A stretch of 64,000 bases of DNA from Paraburkholderia acidisoli (GCF_009789675.1 NZ_CP046913.1:2480001-2544000), one strand, 5' to 3'. Positions 8,559 to 17,564 are shown, numbered from the stretch's first letter. Made by a program: numbers and translations. The notes: generated by a model from the sequence alone, not told the origin.

Positions 8559-9101
8559 ACGGATTCCGTTAAGTGTGTTCAGGTTGACCGGGTCTCGCGC
8601 GGAACACGTAGCAGGTACGCGGCGCTGCTGGCACGCTGTGGAAACAGGCCAGCCTTGACGTGGCGAAAGAGGGTACCGCGCACGCGAGGCAGGGCAGCTC
8701 CAGCAGCGCTTGATGAAGCGCGCGGATCTCGGCTGCCCAGGCGAACGGCAAAACGGCACCCTGCGCTTCACGGTGGGTCGTTCCACCTTGAGTTCCCAGC
8801 CCGGCGAGCCTTGCTTGCGCCGTTCCGGAACCCTATCGCCAGTCACGCAGGGATTGAGCGCGTAATTTTATTGGAACGGCCGGGAATAGGCAACCGGCGT
8901 GCCATCGCCGTGATCCCGTCGATGGCGGGCGAAAACGGCGCGTGCCCGATGCCGGCGCCGCCGCCCGGCGCGCCCCCGCCCGGGCTCGCCCGGCACCAGC
9001 AGGCCGGCAGGCCCGCGAGCGTTCTGGCCCTTCCTTGCCGCAGCGCGTCATTGGAAGTAGGCTGTCCGCTTTCCTCGCCTACCACCGACCAGGGAGCAAC
9101 C
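8559..9101. other. Long intergenic region upstream of glyA and the SDR gene
   Basis: 543 bases between divergent genes, without a credible CDS on either strand. An AT-rich patch at 8861-8873, in an otherwise GC-rich region, reads AATAAAAT on the minus strand and could be the -10 area of the glyA promoter, which would give a leader of about 300 nt. No known riboswitch could be recognised by eye. Confidence 0.5.
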
Positions 9102-9848
9102 ATGATCGTATTCGTCACCGGCGCATCCGCGGGATTCGGCGCCGCCATCGCGCGCGCCTTCGTCAAGGGCGGCCATCGCGTCGTCGCCACGGCGCGCCGC
9201 AAGGACCGCCTCGACGCCCTCGCCGCCGAACTCGGCGACGCCCTTCTGCCGTTCGAGCTGGACGTGCGCGATCGCGCCGCCGTCGAAGCCGCGCCCGCCG
9301 CGCTGCCGCCCGAATTCGCGGCCGTCGACGTGCTCGTCAACAACGCCGGTCTCGCGCTCGGCGTCGAACCCGCGCAGAAGGCCGACCTCGACGAATGGGA
9401 AACCATGATCGAAACGAACTGCACGGGTCTGGTGCAGGTGACGCACGCGTTCCTGCCCGGCATGGTCGAGCGCAATCGCGGTCACGTCTTCAATCTCGGC
9501 TCGGTCGCGGGCCGCTGGCCGTATCCGGGCGGCAATGTCTACGGCGCGACCAAGGCCTTCGTGCGTCAGTTCAGCCTGAACCTGCGCGCCGACCTCGCCG
9601 GCACCGCGCTGCGCGTGACCGACATCGAACCGGGCCTGTGCGGCGGCACCGAGTTCTCCAACGTGCGCTTTCGCGGCGACGACACCAAGGCGGCGAACGT
9701 CTACAAAGACGTCGAACCGCTCACGGCCGAGGACATCGCCGACTCGATCTACTGGATCGCCACGCGCCCCGCGCACGTCAACATCAACACGATCGAACTG
9801 ATGCCGGTGGCGCAAGCGTTTGCCGGATTGAGCGTGCATCGCGGCTGA
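9102..9848 (+). CDS. SDR family NADP-dependent oxidoreductase (YdfG-like)
   Basis: 248 residues. Rossmann motif TGASAGFG at residues 6-13. Arg31-Arg32 after the second strand favours NADP. NNAG at 80-83, Ser134, Tyr147 and Lys151 complete the catalytic set (YGATK). The VFNLGSVAGRWPYPGGNVYGATKAF-type region and the length are characteristic of YdfG, the 3-hydroxy acid/malonic semialdehyde dehydrogenase. The exact substrate here is not shown by the sequence. The start ATG has AGGGAGCAACC upstream. Confidence 0.88.
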   Translation: MIVFVTGASAGFGAAIARAFVKGGHRVVATARRKDRLDALAAELGDALLPFELDVRDRAAVEAAPAALPPEFAAVDVLVNNAGLALGVEPAQKADLDEWETMIETNCTGLVQVTHAFLPGMVERNRGHVFNLGSVAGRWPYPGGNVYGATKAFVRQFSLNLRADLAGTALRVTDIEPGLCGGTEFSNVRFRGDDTKAANVYKDVEPLTAEDIADSIYWIATRPAHVNINTIELMPVAQAFAGLSVHRG

Positions 9849-9929
9849 ATCTTCAGAAGAAAATAGCCTTACAGATGTCTTTCTATCGTCAGGCGTACGA
9901 ACGGCGAGCGGGCCGCGCGTTCCGGTAGA

Positions 9930-10424
9930 ATGCGCGGCATGGAAAGATTTACCAGCAAGCCGGACGCCGTGCAGCCGCCCGCGGGCAGCGATTTTTCGTG
10001 GCCCGTGCGCGTCTACTACGAGGACACCGACGCCGGCGGCATCGTGTTCTACGCGAACTATCTGAAGTTCTTCGAACGCGCGCGCACCGAATGGCTGCGC
10101 GCGTGCGGTATCGACCAGCGGCGGCTCGCCGAGCAAACCGGCGTGCTGTTCGTCGTGCGCAGCACCGCGCTCGACTATCGGTCGCCCGCCCGACTCGACG
10201 ACATTGTCACTACGGTCAGCCGCATCGAGAAGCTCGGCCGCGCTTCTGTCGACTTCATGCAGGAGGCGTGGCGGGACGGCACGCTGCTTGCAAGGGGCAG
10301 CATCCGCGTCGCGTGTGTCGATGGCGCGGCAATGCGCCCTGCTCCCATTCCGGACCATGTGCACGACGCATTGCGACGCGGTCCGCAGAAAGAACTGTTT
10401 GCCGTGTCAACGGTAGTGCAGTAA
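9930..10424 (+). CDS. ybgC: Acyl-CoA thioesterase YbgC (Tol-Pal operon)
   Basis: A hotdog-fold 4-hydroxybenzoyl-CoA thioesterase-family enzyme and first gene of the Tol-Pal cluster. The conserved Y-E-D-T-D-A-G-G-I-V-F-Y segment contains the catalytic Asp, followed by NYLKFFERARTEWLR. ATG 9930 gives 164 residues; ATG 9939 is an equally plausible start. In E. coli YbgC acts on acyl-CoA/ACP and binds phospholipid-synthesis enzymes. The link to envelope division through Tol-Pal is conserved mainly by synteny. Confidence 0.92.
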   Translation: MRGMERFTSKPDAVQPPAGSDFSWPVRVYYEDTDAGGIVFYANYLKFFERARTEWLRACGIDQRRLAEQTGVLFVVRSTALDYRSPARLDDIVTTVSRIEKLGRASVDFMQEAWRDGTLLARGSIRVACVDGAAMRPAPIPDHVHDALRRGPQKELFAVSTVVQ

Positions 10425-10578
10425 TTACCGTTGATACAGCGCTAGTGAACTCGCGCCGGTCAATGCAGGACCAAGCAGGGTTCGGCCGCGACGGCGCAAA
10501 AGCTTCCCAACAGCCTACGGAAAGCTTCGCGTTGTCTTGCAGCCGCTCGCCCCTTCCGGGACGTCAAAACGAACCTAT

Positions 10579-11256
10579 ATGAACACTACACAAGATCTGT
10601 CGATCATTTCACTCGTTCTTAATGCGAGTATCCTGGCACAGGCGGTGATGGGGCTTCTCCTGCTCCTCTCGCTGATCTCCTGGACCTTCATCTTCCGCAA
10701 GTGGTTTGCGATCCGCCGCGCCCGCGCGCAAACCGAGCGCTTCGAGCGCGACTTCTGGTCCGGCGGCGATCTGCAGGCGCTCTACCAGAGCGCGGCCAAC
10801 AACCGCCACACGATCGGCGCGCTCGAACGCATCTTCGAATCGGGCATGCGCGAGTTCCTGAAGGCGAAGGAAAAGCGCCTGAACGATCCGAGCCTCGTGC
10901 TCGACGGCGCGCGCCGCGCCATGCGCGCCGCCTTCCAGCGCGAAATGGACGCACTCGAGGCGAATCTGTCGTTCCTCGCTTCGGTCGGTTCGGTCAGCCC
11001 GTATATCGGTCTGTTCGGCACGGTCTGGGGGATCATGAATGCGTTCCGCGGTCTCGCGAACGTGCAGCAGGCCACGCTCGCGAACGTCGCGCCCGGCATT
11101 GCCGAAGCGCTGACGGCCACCGCCATCGGTCTGTTCGCCGCGATTCCGGCTGTCGTCGCTTACAACAGCTACGCGCACGACATCGACCGTCTGGCGATCC
11201 GCTTCGAAACCTTCATCGAAGAGTTTTCGAACATCCTGCAGCGTCAGGCCCACTAA
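10579..11256 (+). CDS. tolQ: Tol-Pal system proton channel subunit TolQ
   Basis: 225 residues, MotA/TolQ/ExbB family. The first membrane helix is about residues 16-38 (VMGLLLLLSLISWTFIF). The conserved block SVSPYIGLFGTVWGIMNAF begins helix 2; the AEALTATAIGLFAAIPAVVAYN block is helix 3. With TolR it uses the proton gradient to energise TolA at the division septum. The ATG at 10579 (MNTTQDL) is preferred to an upstream in-frame start because it gives the family length. Confidence 0.96.
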   Translation: MNTTQDLSIISLVLNASILAQAVMGLLLLLSLISWTFIFRKWFAIRRARAQTERFERDFWSGGDLQALYQSAANNRHTIGALERIFESGMREFLKAKEKRLNDPSLVLDGARRAMRAAFQREMDALEANLSFLASVGSVSPYIGLFGTVWGIMNAFRGLANVQQATLANVAPGIAEALTATAIGLFAAIPAVVAYNSYAHDIDRLAIRFETFIEEFSNILQRQAH

Positions 11257-11274
11257 TCTTCAAAGGAGTCGAAG

Positions 11275-11721
11275 ATGGCAGGCTCAATGCGTTCGAGCAT
11301 GCGAGGCAACCGCTCGCGCCGTGCAATGGCCGACATCAACGTCGTGCCGTACATCGACGTGATGCTGGTGCTGCTCGTGATCTTCATGGTGACCGCGCCG
11401 CTGGTCGCGCCGTCGATCGTCAATCTGCCGACCGTGGGCGGCGCGTCGCAACAGCAGCAGGTGCCGCCCGTCGTGGTCAATATTCGCCCCGACGGCAACC
11501 TGAGCGTCCGTTACAAGGATGACTCGGGCGCCACGCAGCAGGAAACCATGACGCGCGCCGATCTCAACGGCTTCGTCAACGATCGCGAGCAAAGCCATCC
11601 CGACCAGCCGGTCGTGATCGCCGCCGACAAGGCCGTCAAGTACGAGACGGTGATGAACGTCATGTCCGACCTGAAGGCGCACGGCGTCAAACGTGTCGGC
11701 CTGCTCGTCAAATCGCAATGA
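11275..11721 (+). CDS. tolR: Tol-Pal system protein TolR
   Basis: 148 residues, ExbD/TolR family. A single membrane helix, VPYIDVMLVLLVIFMVTAPL, carries the proton-path Asp28; a periplasmic domain follows with the VVIAADKAVKYETVMNVM block. It pairs with TolQ. The start lies 18 bases after the tolQ stop with Shine-Dalgarno AAAGGAG. Its stop region overlaps the tolA start by four bases. Confidence 0.96.
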   Translation: MAGSMRSSMRGNRSRRAMADINVVPYIDVMLVLLVIFMVTAPLVAPSIVNLPTVGGASQQQQVPPVVVNIRPDGNLSVRYKDDSGATQQETMTRADLNGFVNDREQSHPDQPVVIAADKAVKYETVMNVMSDLKAHGVKRVGLLVKSQ

Positions 11722-12746
11722 TCCGGAAGAACGATACGTATCCGCTACAGCCGCCGCGCGAGCGTGGCACGGGGCGTGCTATTGCGCTTGCCGTGCTGAT
11801 GCACGTGCTGCTGGCGTTCTTCCTGTATCACGGCATCCACTGGCAGAACAGCACGCCGGCGGGCGAAGAAGCGGAACTCTGGACCGAAGTGCCGGACCTT
11901 TCGGCGCCCACGCCCAGGCCGCCGCCGCCCGTGCCGGTGCAGCCCGCCCCGCCGCCGCCGCAAACGGAAGACGCCGACATCGCGCTGCAACAGCAAAAGC
12001 GTAAGCAGCAAGAAGCGGCACGCGAGGCGCAACTCGCCGAACAGCAGCAACAGCAACGCCTCAAGCAGCAGCAGGAAGCCGAGGCCAAGCGTCAGCAGCA
12101 GCTCGCGGCCCAGCAGGCGGCGCAACTCGCCGCGCAGCAAAAGGCCGCGAAGCTCAAGCAACAGCAGCAGGAGCAACAGCAGGCCGCGGCCGAGAAGCTC
12201 AAGCAGCAACAGCAGCAACAACAGCAGGAAGCGCTCAAGAAGCAGCAGCAGGAAGAAGCGCAGCAAAAGCAGGCGAAGCTCGACGCGCAGAAGAAGGCCG
12301 ACGCCGAGAAGGCCGCCAAGGCGAAGGCGCAAGCGCAAGCCGACGCGCAGGCGAAGAAGCTCGACGCCGAACGTCGCGCGCGTATCGCGCAGATGCAAGG
12401 GTCGATGGGCGGCGGCGACAGTTCGAGCGGCAACGGGCTCGCGAAGAGCGGCAACGGCAGCGGCTCGGGCGGCAACGCGACTTCGCCGGGCTATGCGGAC
12501 AAGGTTCAGCGGCGTGTCCGTCCGAACGTCATCTGGTCCGGCGAAACCGCGGGCCTGGAAACGGTCGTCGCAGTGCGCTGCTCGCCGTCGGGCACGTTGC
12601 TTTCGGCGACCATCACGCGCAGCAGCGGCAACGCGGCGTGGGACAGCGCAGCACTGCGCGCAGTCCATGCCTCGGACCCGATGCCGGTTGATACCGACGG
12701 CAAGGCGCCGGGCAGCTTTACGATTACTTTGCGTCCGGCAGGTTGA
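11718..12746 (+). CDS. tolA: Cell envelope protein TolA
   Basis: 342 residues. An N-terminal inner-membrane anchor (about residues 20-38), a proline-rich linker (LSAPTPRPPPPVPVQPAPPP), a long Gln/Ala/Lys coiled coil (about 85-225), a Gly/Ser linker, and a C-terminal TonB/TolA-like domain with GLETVVAVRCSPSG. It spans the periplasm and contacts Pal/TolB. The coiled coil is built of many CAG/CAA codons, giving a repeat-rich DNA tract (about 11990-12300) that may vary in length between strains. It overlaps tolR by ATGA. Confidence 0.95.
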   Translation: MIRKNDTYPLQPPRERGTGRAIALAVLMHVLLAFFLYHGIHWQNSTPAGEEAELWTEVPDLSAPTPRPPPPVPVQPAPPPPQTEDADIALQQQKRKQQEAAREAQLAEQQQQQRLKQQQEAEAKRQQQLAAQQAAQLAAQQKAAKLKQQQQEQQQAAAEKLKQQQQQQQQEALKKQQQEEAQQKQAKLDAQKKADAEKAAKAKAQAQADAQAKKLDAERRARIAQMQGSMGGGDSSSGNGLAKSGNGSGSGGNATSPGYADKVQRRVRPNVIWSGETAGLETVVAVRCSPSGTLLSATITRSSGNAAWDSAALRAVHASDPMPVDTDGKAPGSFTITLRPAG

Positions 12747-12869
12747 GGCGCAAAACAGGGGCTTAGAAAGCGGGCGCACGGCAGCGGGCGCAGGAACGTT
12801 TCAGGCGTTTCGGGGTCTGTCTGCTGTTGCGCGGTATTACGGAAACGCTCTTTCAGGAAACATCACAGC

Positions 12870-14162
12870 ATGAGTTTGATGACGAAGCTTGGCCTGCGAA
12901 CTCTCGTCGCGTCCTGCCTGATCGCGGTCGGCGGCACGGCGAACGCACAACTCAACGTCCTCGTCACCGGCGTGGGCTCCACCCAGTTCCCCATCGCCAC
13001 GGCTAACTTCGCCGGCGAAGCGAACTCGCCCGAGCAGGTCGCGGCCATCGTGCGCGCCGACCTGCAACGCAGCGGCAAGTTCACCAACATCGACGCAGGC
13101 AGCGCGCCCATCTCCGAAAACGACTCGGTCGACCTCGGCAGCTGGAAGGCCAAGGGCGCCAACGCGTTCGTCGCGGGCAGCGTGAACAAGCTCGCGAACG
13201 GCCAATACGAAGTGCGCTTCAAGCTCTACGACACCGCGAAGGGCGAAAGCCTCGGCGGTCTCGTGCTCACGAGCCCCGCGAGCGGCCTGCGCATGAGCGC
13301 GCACAAAGTCGCCGACTACATCTACCAAAAGCTGCTCGGCGACCGCGGCGTGTTCGCCACGCGTCTGTCGTACGTGATCCGCACGGGCGGCCGTTACCAG
13401 TTGCAGATTTCCGACTCCGACGGCCAGGAAGCGCACATCGCGCTGTCGAGCCCCGAGCCGATCATCTCGCCGGCCTGGTCGCCCGACGGCACCAAGGTCG
13501 CCTACGTTTCTTTCGAAAAGAAAAAGCCGATCGTCTACGTGCATGACCTGCCCACGGGTCGTCGCGTCGTCATCTCGGACCAGAAGGGCAACAACTCGGC
13601 GCCCGCCTGGTCCCCGGACGGCCGTACGCTCGCCGTGGCGCTGTCGCGCACGGGCAACACGCAGATCTTCGCCGTCAATGCCGACGGCAGCGGTCTGCGC
13701 CGCCTCACGCAAGGCACGACGATCGACACCGAACCCACCTACTCTCCTGACGGACGCTGGATTTACTTCACCAGTGACCGCGGCGGCCAGCCCCAGATCT
13801 ACAAGATGCCGGCCCAGGGCGAAAGCGCTGGCGCGGCACAACGCGTGACCTTCACGGGCAGCTACAACACGAGCCCGAAGGTCAGCCCGGACGGCAAACA
13901 AGTGGCGTACATATCACGCACGGGCGGCGGATTTAAGCTGTACATTCAAGATCTTCAGTCTGGCGTCGCCACCGCGCTCACCGACACGACTCATGACGAA
14001 TCGCCCAGCTTCGCGGCGAACGGTCAGTACCTTCTTTACGCCACTCAGGTGAACGGCCGTGGCGTGCTGGCTGCTGTATCGACCGACGGTCGTACGCGGC
14101 AAATCCTGTCCGTTCAGGGCGGCAGCGTACGCGAGCCGTCCTGGGGTCCTTTTATGCAATAA
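12870..14162 (+). CDS. tolB: Tol-Pal system beta-propeller protein TolB
   Basis: 430 residues. The signal peptide ends near TANA-QLNV (about residue 26). An N-terminal alpha/beta domain is followed by five to six PD40/WD-like blades seen as repeated P.WSPDG / Y.SPDG motifs. It is a soluble periplasmic protein that binds Pal and the TolA C-terminus. Start at ATG 12870. Confidence 0.96.
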   Translation: MSLMTKLGLRTLVASCLIAVGGTANAQLNVLVTGVGSTQFPIATANFAGEANSPEQVAAIVRADLQRSGKFTNIDAGSAPISENDSVDLGSWKAKGANAFVAGSVNKLANGQYEVRFKLYDTAKGESLGGLVLTSPASGLRMSAHKVADYIYQKLLGDRGVFATRLSYVIRTGGRYQLQISDSDGQEAHIALSSPEPIISPAWSPDGTKVAYVSFEKKKPIVYVHDLPTGRRVVISDQKGNNSAPAWSPDGRTLAVALSRTGNTQIFAVNADGSGLRRLTQGTTIDTEPTYSPDGRWIYFTSDRGGQPQIYKMPAQGESAGAAQRVTFTGSYNTSPKVSPDGKQVAYISRTGGGFKLYIQDLQSGVATALTDTTHDESPSFAANGQYLLYATQVNGRGVLAAVSTDGRTRQILSVQGGSVREPSWGPFMQ

Positions 14163-14180
14163 CACTTCAGGAGAGAAAAA

Positions 14181-14690
14181 ATGATGTCGAATAAAGTCCG
14201 CGTGGCTTTGGTCGTTCTGATGATCGGTGCACTGGCAGCGTGTAAGTCGGCTCCGAAAGCCGACGAAAACGCGAACGCCGGCTCGATGAGCACGCAGCCG
14301 AACCCGAACGCCGTCGCGCAAGTCAACGTCGACCCGCTGAACGATCCGAACAGCCCGCTCGCCAAGCGCAGCGTGTACTTCGACTTCGACAGCTACGCCG
14401 TCAAGGACGACTACCAAAACGTGGTTCAGGCTCACGCGCAATACCTGAAGACGCATCCGGAACGTCACGTCCTGATCCAGGGCAACACCGACGAACGCGG
14501 CACGAGCGAGTACAACCTCGCACTCGGCCAGAAGCGTGCTGAAGCCGTCCGCAAGGCGCTGTCGCTGATGGGCGTGCCCGACTCGCAAATGGAAGCCGTG
14601 AGCCTCGGTAAGGAAAAGCCGGTCGCAACGGGCCACGACGAAGCATCGTGGGCGCAAAACCGCCGTGCTGACCTCGTGTATCAACAGTAA
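14181..14690 (+). CDS. pal: Peptidoglycan-associated lipoprotein Pal
   Basis: 169 residues. Lipoprotein signal with lipobox LAAC (Cys21). The OmpA-like peptidoglycan-binding domain from about residue 60 contains VYFDFDSYAV and QGNTDERGTSEYNLALGQKR, with the Asp and Arg that contact diaminopimelate. It anchors the outer membrane to the wall and works with TolB. Shine-Dalgarno AGGAGAG lies upstream. Confidence 0.97.
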   Translation: MMSNKVRVALVVLMIGALAACKSAPKADENANAGSMSTQPNPNAVAQVNVDPLNDPNSPLAKRSVYFDFDSYAVKDDYQNVVQAHAQYLKTHPERHVLIQGNTDERGTSEYNLALGQKRAEAVRKALSLMGVPDSQMEAVSLGKEKPVATGHDEASWAQNRRADLVYQQ

Positions 14691-14711
14691 TCGACGTATT
14701 TGAAGGGGCGT

Positions 14712-15461
14712 ATGACGCACCGTTTCTCCCCGCTGCGGGCCGCCGCAGCCGCCTGCGTAGCTGGCGTCGCCTTCGCGGCGCTGCCGGCTCACGCAGGTAT
14801 CTTCGATGACGATCAGGCGCGCCAGGCGATTCTCGACCTGCGCGCGAAGACGGACAATCTGTCGAACCAGTTGTCCGCCGCCCAGCGCTCGATCCTCGAT
14901 CAGTCCAACCACATCGACCAGCTCAACCAGCAGGTCGCGACGTTGCGCGGACAGAACGAGGATCTCGCGAACCAGCTGGCGACCCTGCAGAAGCAACAGA
15001 AGGACTACTACACGGACCTGGACACGCGTCTCAAGAAGTTCGAGCCGCAGCAGGAAACCGTGGACGGCATGCAAGGCACCGTTCAGCCGGGTGAAACGGA
15101 TGCGTTCAATGCCGCTTCCCAGCAGTTCCGCAGCGGCGACTTCAAGAATGCGGCAACGGCGTTCCGCAGCTTTATCGCGAAGTACCCGCAGAGCCCGTAT
15201 CAGCCGACCGCGCAGTACTGGCTCGGCAACGCGCTCTACGCGCTGAAGGACTACAAGGGTTCGACGGCAACGTGGCAGAACGTGGTCAAGAACTACCCGC
15301 AGCATCCGCGCGCCCCGGAGGCGTTGCTGGCCATTGCGAACAATCAGATCGAGCAGGGGCAAAAGGCTGCGGCCAAGCACACGCTCGAGCAGATCGTCGC
15401 GCAATACGGCAGTTCGGATGTTGCCCAGACGGCGCAGACCAAGCTCACACAGCTCAAATAA
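14712..15461 (+). CDS. cpoB: Cell division coordinator CpoB (YbgF)
   Basis: 249 residues and last gene of the Tol-Pal operon. The signal peptide ends at PAHA-GIF. A coiled-coil trimerisation segment spans about residues 30-105 (Asn/Gln-rich heptads). TPR repeats follow in the C-terminal half (QYWLGNALYALKDY, EALLAIANNQIEQG). It couples PBP1B activity to Tol-driven constriction in E. coli. ATG 14712 has GAAGGGG upstream and replaces an in-frame TTG four codons earlier. Confidence 0.94.
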   Translation: MTHRFSPLRAAAAACVAGVAFAALPAHAGIFDDDQARQAILDLRAKTDNLSNQLSAAQRSILDQSNHIDQLNQQVATLRGQNEDLANQLATLQKQQKDYYTDLDTRLKKFEPQQETVDGMQGTVQPGETDAFNAASQQFRSGDFKNAATAFRSFIAKYPQSPYQPTAQYWLGNALYALKDYKGSTATWQNVVKNYPQHPRAPEALLAIANNQIEQGQKAAAKHTLEQIVAQYGSSDVAQTAQTKLTQLK

Positions 15462-15540
15462 GCGCTGCTGGACGATGTATGGCGTGACGCGGCGCCAGTT
15501 CGATGTCGCCGCGAAACGCGCCTCTCGCAAATGAGGATGG

Positions 15541-15577
15541 GCCCGAAGCACGGTGTGCTTCGGGCCTTGTCCTTTTT
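15541..15577 (+). terminator. Rho-independent terminator after the Tol-Pal operon
   Basis: A perfect 11-bp stem GCCCGAAGCAC/GTGCTTCGGGC with loop GGT, followed by CTTGTCCTTTTT. Confidence 0.9.
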
Positions 15578-15650
15578 GGGCCACGCTTTCTTTTTGGGGC
15601 CGTGCTTTCGTGCGTTTTTTGTTCGAAGCGGCGCTCGCGTGTGCGGGTAG

Positions 15651-15679
15651 TTGACCAGCCCCGCTATACCCGCTATAAT
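15651..15679 (+). promoter_or_regulatory. Sigma-70 promoter of tRNA-Lys
   Basis: TTGACC at 15651-15656, a 17-bp spacer, TATAAT at 15674-15679. The predicted start is a few bases before the mature tRNA 5' end at 15692. Confidence 0.85.
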
Positions 15680-15691
15680 CCCGCTTCTTTC

Positions 15692-15767
15692 GGGTCGTTA
15701 GCTCAGCTGGTAGAGCAGCGGACTTTTAATCCGTTGGTCACAGGTTCGAATCCCGTACGGCCTACCA
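15692..15767 (+). tRNA. tRNA-Lys (anticodon UUU)
   Basis: 76 nt with encoded CCA. Acceptor stem GGGTCGT pairs with ACGGCCT (G1-U72 and U4-G69 wobbles). Anticodon loop CTTTTAA (TTT at 15725-15727); T-loop GGTTCGAATCC. Flanked by its own promoter and a terminator. The accessory T6SS module begins directly downstream, so the gene may have served as an insertion landmark. Confidence 0.97.
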
Positions 15768-15774
15768 AAGATAC

Positions 15775-15807
15775 AAAGGGCTCAGCGCAAGCTGAGCCCT
15801 TTTTATT
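15775..15807 (+). terminator. Rho-independent terminator after tRNA-Lys
   Basis: Stem GGGCTCAGC/GCTGAGCCC with loop GCAA, then TTTTTATTT. The A-rich left flank could also serve leftward transcription from the next operon. Confidence 0.88.
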
Positions 15808-15901
15808 TGCTTCGTATAACGGACCAGCGCCGCTATCCACGCTGACTAGTCACACCGAATAAAAGTCGGCAGCTGCGCCTCCCCGCGCAGGTTCGACGTT
15901 A

Positions 15902-16327
15902 CTATTCCGGACACTCCGGAATAAGCGTTAATTCCGCTCTGGTTCCTGTTGGCTCAAATTTATCGTTCGGCACAGCGGCCCTATATAAGTGGCCGACAAC
16001 TTCAAATTTCGCCGCGCGCACACCTAGCACGTCCAACGTTCGCTTGACGATGTTGGCGCGCTCCTCCGCGATAAGTTGCGGGTTATGCTCGCGCTTGTCG
16101 GCCAGGCCGGTAATAGAAACACCTTCAAGAACGGACCGCTTACTATGCGTGTCTACAATCCAGTTTGCGAGTGAAAGAATCTCAGCGTTACTCATCTCAC
16201 TCGAATTAAATGCAAAATTTATATCTCTTGTTACCCCCGGAATCGGCGGCGATCCCGCACACGCGAATGCACACGGCAATGCGAGTGCGAGAGAAAGAAA
16301 CAAAACGATGCGTTTCAATTTAGTCAC
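15902..16327 (-). CDS. Exported OmpA-like domain protein, possible partner or immunity protein of the M35 peptidase
   Basis: 141 residues. A basic N-terminus and hydrophobic stretch (KRIVLFLSLALALPCAFA) form a signal peptide. Residues about 40-135 read as a degenerate OmpA C-terminal domain: INFAFNSSEMS, then ITGLADKREHNPQLIAEERANIV, equivalent to the usual GHAD...N..LS..RA.. block. The GTG start at 16327 overlaps the stop of the peptidase gene (GTGACTAA), so the two are translationally coupled. Coupling to a putative effector and export to the periplasm suggest an immunity or accessory role; this is inference. The stretch has clearly lower GC than the core genes around it. Confidence 0.7.
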   Translation of the reverse strand: MTKLKRIVLFLSLALALPCAFACAGSPPIPGVTRDINFAFNSSEMSNAEILSLANWIVDTHSKRSVLEGVSITGLADKREHNPQLIAEERANIVKRTLDVLGVRAAKFEVVGHLYRAAVPNDKFEPTGTRAELTLIPECPE

Positions 16328-17018
16328 CCTCGACAATATAGCCAGCAACGCTATCGGCGTTATTTAGTGCGAGATCAGAATTCGATTGCGCCCAATCTCG
16401 AAGCGTAAACGCAATCGTATATTTGTTGTCTTGAGTCGCCATTGTGTCCAGGAAGTGTGTGACTTCGTGAATTACAGTCGATACGCGCGAATCCGAGTTG
16501 TCCGACCAATGCCTCATGGTACAAAACAGCGGACTAATGCTGACAGTATGCGTTGCCGTATCGGGCGCGCAAACATGTGCGGCCTCCTGGCCAGGAGCCG
16601 CTGGGTTGGGCATGCAACCCGTCGCTCTGTCGCGGTCGCTTCCAGTGCGAACGAAGTTAGCCGGACTCAGGCTACGCAGGACGGCCGCGATACGCGGTAT
16701 GCCGTTTAGCAAAATCGTGTGCGCTGATTCATCATTGCGTCCAAACCAACGCTGTACGCGTGCGCGCTCGCCCGGCGTCCATAAAGTCAAGGCATGCACG
16801 CGGACATCAACTAGCGGAATCGCACGCTGGAGAATGCTATTAATAATCTCCCTGAATTCCTTGTTGGACATGTTCTGACAGATTCTTTCAGTATTGACAT
16901 TGACATATACCATCGAACCGGGATTCGTATTTGTGACCGCAGTGGAATGAACCGTAACCCATTCTTCCTCTTCATTGGCTTTAAAACCGTATTTGTTTTC
17001 ACTTGAAAAACCGCTCAT
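16320..17018 (-). CDS. M35-type zinc metallo-endopeptidase, probable T6SS effector
   Basis: 232 residues. The zinc site is HEVTH at residues 184-188. ATQDNKYT at about 194-201 corresponds to the aspzincin GTxDxxYG motif, giving the third ligand Asp197 and Tyr200. NNADSVAGY near residue 219 matches the end of the lysine-specific metallo-endopeptidase domain (Aspzincin_M35). Cys47, 135, 150 and 166 could form disulphides. There is no signal peptide, so delivery by another system is needed. The start codon follows the PAAR gene stop without a gap (TGAATG), which points to loading on that PAAR spike. Codon use is more AT-rich than the core genome. Confidence 0.82.
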   Translation of the reverse strand: MSGFSSENKYGFKANEEEEWVTVHSTAVTNTNPGSMVYVNVNTERICQNMSNKEFREIINSILQRAIPLVDVRVHALTLWTPGERARVQRWFGRNDESAHTILLNGIPRIAAVLRSLSPANFVRTGSDRDRATGCMPNPAAPGQEAAHVCAPDTATHTVSISPLFCTMRHWSDNSDSRVSTVIHEVTHFLDTMATQDNKYTIAFTLRDWAQSNSDLALNNADSVAGYIVEGD

Positions 17019-17519
17019 TCAGCTTCGCCCATTGATTTCGAGTTCAACCCGCCGCGCTGCTTCCGTGCTGATACGGACGGTGCGCCCCTCTGAGTCAGTC
17101 ACGCCGCTTGCAACGACTTCGCCCCCGATCTGCATTCGATACGCCAGATTGGCGATTGGTTGGCCATCGCTATCCCGCAGCGTGTAATGCTGGTCATAGA
17201 TAAGCGCTTGCGGCGCGGGGGAGTCCTTTGCATTGCCTTTGTCATCCGAGTACCAGGCATCAGAAGAAAAGGCGGCAGAGACGAAATTTTTCCCACAAGG
17301 ACACAGCACACGATCCCCGTCTTTCACATACGGTTCACCGACATCGGTCCAGTTGTCAGCAGTGCCGTATATCGCCCATAAGCCCTTACAGTTGCCGCAC
17401 GTCGCTTTGTTCTCCTTTCGTGCGTATGCCTTGCCTTCTTCGTTAAAAAAATCACTATCGCCAAACACAACGCCGCCCGTAGACGTGCGGTCCCCGTCTG
17501 CCACAAGCCGTTCGAACAT
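17019..17519 (-). CDS. PAAR-domain T6SS spike protein with C-terminal TTR-like domain
   Basis: 166 residues. The N-terminal PAAR region includes LVADGDRTSTGGVVFGDSD and VKDGDRVLCPCGKNFV, with the Cys pairs CGNC and CPC probably binding metal. The C-terminal part (YTLRDSDGQPIANLAYRM, then SGVTDSEGRTVRIS) resembles the transthyretin-like extension seen on PAAR proteins that carry effectors. Shine-Dalgarno AAGGAGG is placed optimally before ATG 17519. It is followed immediately by the metallopeptidase gene. The C-terminus is paralogous to the upstream PAAR protein. Confidence 0.85.
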   Translation of the reverse strand: MFERLVADGDRTSTGGVVFGDSDFFNEEGKAYARKENKATCGNCKGLWAIYGTADNWTDVGEPYVKDGDRVLCPCGKNFVSAAFSSDAWYSDDKGNAKDSPAPQALIYDQHYTLRDSDGQPIANLAYRMQIGGEVVASGVTDSEGRTVRISTEAARRVELEINGRS

Positions 17520-17564
17520 GGTTCCTCCTTTTCAATGAGCGATATCGAGTCGTAACGCTTGCCC

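Noticed and set aside
6744..9848. A very long plus-strand open frame crossing nrdR, glyA and the SDR gene
   Set aside because: It runs antisense to nrdR and glyA, whose protein motifs are certain, and enters the SDR gene frame only at the end. Long antisense frames are expected at this GC content.
11990..12300. CAG/CAA-rich tract as a separate repeat element
   Set aside because: It encodes the normal Gln/Ala/Lys coiled coil of TolA.
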